From positions 48,859 through 76,544 of the forward strand of contig CAJULG010000012.1 in NCBI GenBank assembly GCA_910587045.1: DNA of 27,686 nt. Reading direction: 5' to 3'. Made by a program: the position numbers and the translations under genes. Numbering within the stretch: the stretch's first letter is position 1; each line of letters opens with the position of its first letter. The notes beneath the pieces are model-generated. The model saw nothing but the letters and a program-made list of their open reading frames with translations, was not told the DNA's origin and did not search any database. The DNA comes from an uncultured Lachnospiraceae bacterium. GTDB lineage: Bacteria > Bacillota > Clostridia > Lachnospirales > Lachnospiraceae. This document shows, piece after piece, positions 22,913 through 27,686 of this stretch.

Positions 22913-23833
22913 ATGAGATTAGTGACACGTTCCGATTTTGACGGACTGGTATGCGGGGCACTTTTAAAAGAGGCAGGAATCATTGATTCCTGGATGTTTG
23001 CGCATCCAAAGGATCTGCAGGATGGTCTGGTGGAGGTAAATGAGAACGACTGTCTTGCCAATGTTCCATTTGTAGAGGGCTGTGGTCTATGGTTTGACCA
23101 TCATTCCAGTGAGTTTGAACGGCAGCAGCTGGAAGGGCGGTATAAGGGGGAAAGCCGGATCACACCATCCTGTGCAAGGATCATTTATGAATATTATGGC
23201 GGTGCAGAACGGTTTCCGCAGTTTACGGAAATGATGGAGGCGGTTGACAAAGTGGACTCCGGCAATCTCACCGTGGATGAGGTCATGAATCCGACCGGCT
23301 GGATCCTGGTCGGATATCTGATGGATCCAAGAACCGGACTTGGACGGTGGAGACAGTTTACCATATCCAATTATCAGTTAATGGAGAAATTAATGGATGC
23401 CTGCCGGACCATGAGTACGGAGGAGATCCTGGCACTGTCTGATGTGCAGGAGCGGATTGAGGTTTACAATGAGCAGACGGAAAAGTTCAAGGAAATGGTT
23501 CAGCAATATACCAGGGTCGAGGGCAATGTTATCATCTCAGACCTGAGAGGAGTAGACCCGATCTATACCGGCAACCGCTTTATGATATACAGCATGTATC
23601 CGGAACAGAATATTTCCGCATGGATCGTAAGCGGCAGAGGTGGAAAGGGATGTTCTGCAGCGGTCGGCTACAGTATCCTGAACCGGACCAGCGATGTAAA
23701 TGTAGGAAGCCTTATGCTGAAATATAATGGCGGCGGACATAAGAAGGTGGGAACCTGCCAGTTCAGCGATGAGAATATGGAAACGGAGCTGCCAAAGATG
23801 CTGGAGGAGCTGTGCCGGATGGCAAATGCATAA
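22913..23833 (+). CDS. DHH/DHHA1 family phosphoesterase
   Basis: Predicted metal-dependent phosphoesterase of 306 residues. The N-terminal part has SDFDGLVCG (Asp8, Asp10) and FDHHSSEF (Asp62, His63, His64), the motifs that bind two metal ions. The C-terminal DHHA1 part ends with KYNGGGHKKVGTCQF, a substrate-binding motif. It is shorter than GdpP or typical oligoribonuclease NrnA and matches exopolyphosphatase-related proteins of clostridia; the real substrate is unknown. The ATG follows AAGGAAGAGAGGG. It is followed after 40 bases by a small unknown gene, which may share its transcript. Confidence 0.92.
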   Translation: MRLVTRSDFDGLVCGALLKEAGIIDSWMFAHPKDLQDGLVEVNENDCLANVPFVEGCGLWFDHHSSEFERQQLEGRYKGESRITPSCARIIYEYYGGAERFPQFTEMMEAVDKVDSGNLTVDEVMNPTGWILVGYLMDPRTGLGRWRQFTISNYQLMEKLMDACRTMSTEEILALSDVQERIEVYNEQTEKFKEMVQQYTRVEGNVIISDLRGVDPIYTGNRFMIYSMYPEQNISAWIVSGRGGKGCSAAVGYSILNRTSDVNVGSLMLKYNGGGHKKVGTCQFSDENMETELPKMLEELCRMANA

Positions 23834-23873
23834 TTCACAGCCTGCATACAAATTATAAGCGGAGGTAGAAAGG

Positions 23874-24239
23874 ATGGAATTTGAACTTGACAGTATGATG
23901 GGCTTCGATAAGCTGGATCTGTATTTTGAGGCGCATATGGCAGGAATCGACGGAGAGTGCTTTCATTACAGCGTTTACTTTGAAGAAGGGTATTCCGATG
24001 CGAAATTAAAGGAAACAGAAACAGTGATCGAGGAATTCGCCGCATCATTTGATGAGGAAACATATCCGGGCTATATGGATGTATCTAAGAATGATGATAA
24101 GGTAAATATCTATCTGGATCTCGGTAATACGGATCCGGAGGAATCAGATAATATAATAAAAGGAATCCTTACGACTCTGAATAAGGTTTCCGGGATAAAG
24201 TGCGTGATCGTAAATGAGGGTTGTGGTTTTGATCTTTAG
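23874..24239 (+). CDS. small acidic protein of unknown function
   Basis: I do not recognise this protein. It has 121 residues, no signal peptide and no membrane helix, and is strongly acidic (for example EEGYSDAKLKETETVIEEFAASFDEET). Alternating hydrophobic strands (YFEAHMAGI, KVNIYLDLG, GIKCVIVNEG) suggest a small alpha/beta fold. GGAGG lies nine bases before the ATG. Codon use and spacing match its neighbours, and the DHH gene upstream and trmO downstream run in the same direction, so it looks like a real gene in that run. Confidence 0.82.
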   Translation: MEFELDSMMGFDKLDLYFEAHMAGIDGECFHYSVYFEEGYSDAKLKETETVIEEFAASFDEETYPGYMDVSKNDDKVNIYLDLGNTDPEESDNIIKGILTTLNKVSGIKCVIVNEGCGFDL

Positions 24240-24284
24240 TAACCGGATCGTATATCTCATTGCCCGCAGGAGGAAAAGGACAGG

Positions 24285-25004
24285 ATGAAGGCGGATGAAG
24301 GCTGGAAGATAATTGCACACATTCATACGGATTTTTCTGCGAAGTTTGGAATCCCCAGACAAAGTGGCCTGGTGGATTCCTTGCAGGGCAGGATCGTATT
24401 TGAACCGGAATTCCGGAATCCGGATGCAGTGCGGGGGCTGGAGGCCTTCTCTCATATATGGCTGCTCTGGCAGTTCTCGGAGGCATTGCGGGAGAACTGG
24501 ACAGCAACCGTGGCTCCGCCACGACTGGGAGGACGTATGCGGATGGGCGTATTTGCCACCCGTTCCCCCTTTCGTCCCAACTCCATTGGATTGTCTTCTG
24601 TAAGACTGGAGCGGGTGGAACTGGACGGGAAGCAGGGGCCGGTACTTTGGGTATCCGGTGCTGATCTGCTGGACGGAACCCCGATCTATGATATTAAGCC
24701 TTATCTCGCCTATACGGACAGTCATCCGGATGCGGAGGCGGGATTCGCCGGAGCGGTACTGGATTATGAATTAGAAGTGGAATTTCCGGAGGAATTACTG
24801 GAGCGACTGCCGGAGCACAAGCGTAAGACGGTGCTGGAACTCTTGCGACAGGATCCGCGGCCTGGAACGACGGAGGCAGTGGATAAGGAATACCGGATGC
24901 TGTTCGGCGGTTATGATATCTGGTTTCGCATGGTGGAGGATCGTATTGTCGTGACGAACTGCTTTGAAAAGGAGAATGTGGAACAATCGTCTTCTTTTTC
25001 TTGA
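24285..25004 (+). CDS. trmO: tRNA (N6-threonylcarbamoyladenosine(37)-N6)-methyltransferase
   Basis: TrmO/TsaA (YaeB) family enzyme of 239 residues that methylates t6A at position 37 of certain tRNAs, using S-adenosylmethionine. Marks are FGIPRQSGLVDSLQGRIVF (about residues 21-39), LEAFSHIWLLWQF, the PPRLGGRMRMGVFATRSPFRPNSIGLSSVRLE core (about 78-109) with the conserved R-SPFRPN signature, and DLLDGTPIYDIKPYL (about 128-142). The length fits E. coli TrmO. The ATG follows AGGAGG and AAGGA (24268-24280). The end of the gene carries the -35 box of the aspS promoter, so transcription of the two is arranged tightly. Confidence 0.95.
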   Translation: MKADEGWKIIAHIHTDFSAKFGIPRQSGLVDSLQGRIVFEPEFRNPDAVRGLEAFSHIWLLWQFSEALRENWTATVAPPRLGGRMRMGVFATRSPFRPNSIGLSSVRLERVELDGKQGPVLWVSGADLLDGTPIYDIKPYLAYTDSHPDAEAGFAGAVLDYELEVEFPEELLERLPEHKRKTVLELLRQDPRPGTTEAVDKEYRMLFGGYDIWFRMVEDRIVVTNCFEKENVEQSSSFS

Positions 25005-25030
25005 CACGGAAAAAACCAGTGATATATAAT
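25001..25030 (+). promoter_or_regulatory. promoter of the T-box-aspS unit
   Basis: TTGACA (25001-25006) and TATAAT (25025-25030) are 18 bp apart. The -35 box contains the TGA stop codon of trmO. Confidence 0.85.
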
Positions 25031-25036
25031 GGCAGA

Positions 25037-25323
25037 TATGTAAGGCGATGACGAAGAGAAGTAGCCCGATTATCGTTTCCAGCGAGTGGAGGATGGTGGA
25101 AGCTCCATAAAGTGAATCGGTGTGAATAACACTTTACCAGCCGCAATCTGAACCCGGATGCTTTCACGCTCCGGCAGTAGGTGCGACGCAGTTGTGCGAC
25201 AAACAGCAGGGGACGGGAAGATACCCGTTGCCCGTGAGAGACTGCAGGGCAGTAAATCAGGTGGTACCGCGGATAGTAAAATGACTGTTCGTCCTGAACC
25301 TAAGGTTTGGGGCGGATTTTTTT
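25037..25323 (+). promoter_or_regulatory. T-box riboswitch of aspS, specifier probably AAC (Asn)
   Basis: Stem I starts with GTAAGG (25040-25045), pairing with CTTTAC (25132-25137). The 5' side carries GAGAAGTAG, like the E-loop of other T-boxes; CCGAT (25066-25070) pairs with ATCGG (25116-25120); AGCGAG and GGTGG-AAG mark the distal part of Stem I. The specifier loop reads GAAUAACA (25124-25131), which lines up with GAAAGGCA of the B. subtilis glyQS T-box, giving AAC (25128-25130) followed by A. No GAC or GAU occurs between 25104 and 25140. The conserved T-box AGGTGGTACCGCGG is at 25259-25272, and a terminator with seven T ends at 25323. Uncharged cognate tRNA would favour the antiterminator and aspS expression. 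The T-box is certain; the specifier call is by alignment from memory. Confidence 0.93.
25289..25323 (+). terminator. conditional terminator of the T-box
   Basis: TCGTCC...AACC pairs with GGTT...GGGCGGA, followed by seven T (25317-25323). It competes with the antiterminator that includes the conserved T-box sequence at 25259-25272. Confidence 0.8.
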
Positions 25324-25363
25324 ATTCCCGCGAACAACAGACTGATATGGAAGGAGAGAAGAG

Positions 25364-27115
25364 ATGAACACATCGAATATTTATCGGGACAGAACGATAA
25401 ACAGGATCAGTGAGGCGGATGTCGGAGTTACCGTAAGAGCGGCCGGCTGGATTGAGAATATCCGTGACCATGGCGGCGTATCCTTTGTAGACCTGAGGGA
25501 TATGTACGGCGTCTTGCAGGTGGTCATGCGTGACACAAGTCTGCTGGACGGGTTAACGAAGGAGGATTGTGTCTCCATTGAAGGCGTGATCGAGCATCGG
25601 GATGAGGAGACTTATAACCCGAATATTGAGACCGGAACGATCGAATTAGAGGCCCATAAGGTGGATATCCTGGGCAAGGTATATAAGCAGGTGCCGTTTG
25701 AAATCATGACCTCCAAGGAGATCAGAGAGGATGTCCGTTTGAAATACCGCTATCTGGATCTAAGAAATAAAAAGGTGAAGGACAACATCATTTTTCGTTC
25801 TCAGGTGATCCAGTTCCTGCGGGAAAAGATGACGGAGCTGGGCTTTCTGGAGATTCAGACCCCGATCCTCTGCGCTTCTTCTCCGGAGGGGGCAAGAGAT
25901 TATATCGTACCGTCCAGAAAGTTTAAAGGAAAATTCTATGCTCTGCCGCAGGCGCCGCAGCAGTATAAGCAGCTGTTGATGGTGTCCGGTTTTGATAAAT
26001 ACTTTCAGATCGCTCCATGCTTCCGGGATGAGGATGCCCGTGCGGATCGTTCGCCGGGAGAATTTTATCAGTTGGATTTTGAAATGAGCTTTGCCACCCA
26101 GGAGGATGTATTCCGGGTAGGGGAGGAAGTGCTGTCTGCTGCATTTCAGAAGTTTGCACCGGAGGGAGCGACAGTCACAGAGGCACCATATCCGGTGATC
26201 AGCTATAAGCAGGCCATGCTGGAATTCGGTACGGACAAGCCGGATCTGCGGAATCCGTTACGGATCGTGGATGTGACGGATTTCTTCCAGCGTTGTACCT
26301 TCCAGCCATTCCATGGCAAGACAGTACGGGCCATCAATGTGCATGCGAAGCTGTCCAAGGGTCAGCATGAGAAGCTGCTGAAGTTCGCGACCACAATCGG
26401 TATGGGCGGGCTTGGATATCTGGAGGTATTAGAGGATAAGAGCTATAAGGGACCGATTGACAAGTTCATTCCGGAGGAAATGAAGACAGAAATTGCAGCG
26501 CTTGCAGGACTGGAAGCCGGAGACACCATTTTCTTTATTGCAGATAAGGAAGCCCAGGCAGCGAACTACGCCGGGCAGATTCGTACCGAGCTGGGAACAC
26601 GTCTGGATCTGATCGAGAAGAATGCCTATCGTTTCTGTTATGTGAATGACTTCCCGATGTATGAGTATGACAAGGAAGCAAAGCAGATGATATTTACCCA
26701 CAATCCGTTCTCCATGCCGCAGGGCGGGTTAGAAGCCTTGAATACAAAGGAGCCGGAGGAAATACTGGCATACCAGTATGATATTGTATGTAACGGAATT
26801 GAATTATCATCCGGTGCAGTGCGGAATCATGATATGCAGATCATGGTAAAGGCATTTGAGATTGCCGGATATACAGAGGAAGACTTAAAGGAAAAGTTCG
26901 GTGCATTATATAACGCCTTCCAGTTTGGCGCACCGCCGCATGCCGGTATGGCGCCGGGGATTGACCGGATGATCATGCTGCTTCGGAATGAAGAGAATAT
27001 CCGTGAGGTCATTGCATTCCCGATGAATGGAAATGCTCAGGATCTGATGTGCGGCGCACCCGGTGAAGTAAGTGAGCAGCAGCTCCGTGAGGTTCATATT
27101 AAGGTAAGACAGTAG
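25364..27115 (+). CDS. aspS: aspartate-tRNA ligase, probably non-discriminating (Asp/Asn)
   Basis: Class II aminoacyl-tRNA synthetase of 583 residues with the bacterial layout: an N-terminal anticodon-binding OB fold (about 1-110), a catalytic core with the inserted GAD domain (about 290-415), and motif 3 near the end. Motif 2 is visible as FRDEDARADRSPGEFYQLDFEM (about 226-247) and motif 3 as GMAPGIDRMIMLL (about 527-539). The OB fold has RDHGG (His36) where E. coli has RRDLG (Leu30), and RDEE (Glu82) where E. coli has RDEK. As I recall, His and a non-Lys residue at these two places mark enzymes that also charge tRNA-Asn. GGAGAG precedes the ATG at 25364. Regulated by the T-box at 25037-25323; no gatCAB genes lie in this window. 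Confidence 0.96.
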   Translation: MNTSNIYRDRTINRISEADVGVTVRAAGWIENIRDHGGVSFVDLRDMYGVLQVVMRDTSLLDGLTKEDCVSIEGVIEHRDEETYNPNIETGTIELEAHKVDILGKVYKQVPFEIMTSKEIREDVRLKYRYLDLRNKKVKDNIIFRSQVIQFLREKMTELGFLEIQTPILCASSPEGARDYIVPSRKFKGKFYALPQAPQQYKQLLMVSGFDKYFQIAPCFRDEDARADRSPGEFYQLDFEMSFATQEDVFRVGEEVLSAAFQKFAPEGATVTEAPYPVISYKQAMLEFGTDKPDLRNPLRIVDVTDFFQRCTFQPFHGKTVRAINVHAKLSKGQHEKLLKFATTIGMGGLGYLEVLEDKSYKGPIDKFIPEEMKTEIAALAGLEAGDTIFFIADKEAQAANYAGQIRTELGTRLDLIEKNAYRFCYVNDFPMYEYDKEAKQMIFTHNPFSMPQGGLEALNTKEPEEILAYQYDIVCNGIELSSGAVRNHDMQIMVKAFEIAGYTEEDLKEKFGALYNAFQFGAPPHAGMAPGIDRMIMLLRNEENIREVIAFPMNGNAQDLMCGAPGEVSEQQLREVHIKVRQ

Positions 27116-27156
27116 AGCCTGTTATGAAAAGATAAGGGAATAGAAGGATTGTTTTA

Positions 27157-27203
27157 CAGGAATTCAGATATAAGACAAAATGTGTCTGGATTCCTGTTTT
27201 TTT
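27157..27203 (+). terminator. rho-independent terminator after aspS
   Basis: CAGGAAT (27157-27163) with the following CAGA pairs with TCTG and ATTCCTG (27190-27196); seven T follow (27197-27203). Loop of about 12 bases. Confidence 0.9.
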
Positions 27204-27240
27204 GATGCATTTAAAAATATTGCACCAGCATTCGACAATC

Positions 27241-27268
27241 TTAGACATTGCACTCTGCACTTTATAAT
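27241..27268 (+). promoter_or_regulatory. possible promoter before the secreted protein gene
   Basis: TTAGAC (27241-27246) and a consensus TATAAT (27263-27268) are 16 bp apart. The -35 match is moderate. Confidence 0.5.
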
Positions 27269-27282
27269 GTTAAAGTGGTGAT

Positions 27283-27309
27283 ATATAGAACGTATTCTAT
27301 ATGTTTTTT
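27283..27309 (+). terminator. hairpin with T run in the leader, possible attenuator
   Basis: ATATAGAA (27283-27290) and TTCTATAT (27295-27302) are perfect 8-bp arms around CGTA, followed by a T-rich run (27304-27309). The stem is only A-T rich, so it may be a weak terminator, an operator or neither. It lies directly after the predicted transcription start. Confidence 0.4.
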
Positions 27310-27373
27310 CAATGAATGGCAGATTAAAGCTATGTTCGTGTAACACTGGAGGCAGATGGAGGAGGAGAAGCGT

Positions 27374-27686
27374 ATGAAAAAAGGAACAAAATTCAGAGGA
27401 CTGGTATGTGTGATCGGTCTATGCAGTCTGTTTGGGCTGCAGGTACATGCCCAGTCGGAGGCTACAGTGCGAATCTATGCAGATGATGATTTCGTGGTAA
27501 GCAGCTCCGTGCAAACACTCGGAGTCAACGAAAACAGCAGAGGGGCGAAAATGAAAGGTGAGGTATATTCCTTTTCGAAAAAGAATGCCAGCTTTGGCGT
27601 GTATTTTTTAACACAAGAAGGAATATGGAAGTTTGCTGCCCCCTCAAAACCCTGCAATATCGGGGAATCATTTGGATATATTGACA
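27374..27686 (+). CDS. secreted protein of unknown function, 5' part only
   Basis: An open frame of 104 codons without a stop runs off the window edge. It starts at an ATG preceded by GGAGGAGGAG, a strong ribosome site. The product has a clear signal peptide: MKKGTKFRG, a hydrophobic stretch LVCVIGLCSLFGLQV, and a likely cleavage after VHA (about residue 26). No lipobox is present. The mature part begins QSEATVRIYADDDFVV and is polar, with no motif I recognise. Function cannot be given from this fragment. Confidence 0.8.
   Translation, partial: MKKGTKFRGLVCVIGLCSLFGLQVHAQSEATVRIYADDDFVVSSSVQTLGVNENSRGAKMKGEVYSFSKKNASFGVYFLTQEGIWKFAAPSKPCNIGESFGYID

Overview
The window reads as chromosomal DNA of an anaerobic, low-to-moderate-GC Firmicute, most likely a gut Lachnospiraceae (Clostridium cluster XIVa). 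The reasons are strong GGAGG-type ribosome binding sites, sigmaA-type promoters, a T-box leader on aspS, PadR-DUF1700-DUF4097 and LytTR-DUF3021 modules, and a 2-hydroxyacyl-CoA-dehydratase-type activase system that only works without oxygen. No rRNA, tRNA, CRISPR array or transposase was seen.

Layout. 1-240 holds 62-bp tandem repeats cut by the window edge. 301-2337 carries an aldose 1-epimerase-like protein and ilvE, the latter with its own promoter, leader dyad and terminator. 2495-9814 is a promoter-to-terminator unit of three genes: an adenylation-carrier-thioester reductase protein, a two-ATPase-domain activase and an HgdB/BCR-like reductase subunit. The last two resemble the anaerobic plasmalogen (vinyl ether lipid) plsA/plsR pair, so the unit may handle fatty acyl groups; this is the most interesting locus. 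9843-12515 is an A+T-richer accessory pair, a Fic AMP transferase and an AAA ATPase with a DUF234 nuclease-like end, in divergent orientation. 12577-14560 has trxA-trxB, a spacer containing a second repeat family, and a YqeY-like gene.

14675-16207 (minus strand) is a LytTR regulator, a DUF3021 protein and a CPBP-like membrane protein, chained by overlaps. Divergent to it, 16348-18342 is a self-regulating PadR-DUF1700-DUF4097 operon with an operator over its promoter. A SPL-type radical SAM gene follows. 19437-22214 is rich in envelope functions: two divergent multi-membrane acyltransferases and a family 2 glycosyltransferase, next to an XRE regulator. 22913-25004 encodes a DHH phosphoesterase, a small unknown protein and trmO.

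25001-27203 is aspS behind a full T-box riboswitch. The T-box specifier aligns as AAC (Asn) rather than an Asp codon, and AspRS carries His where discriminating enzymes have Leu. Together these suggest a non-discriminating AspRS tuned to the charging of tRNA-Asn. The window ends inside a secreted protein gene.
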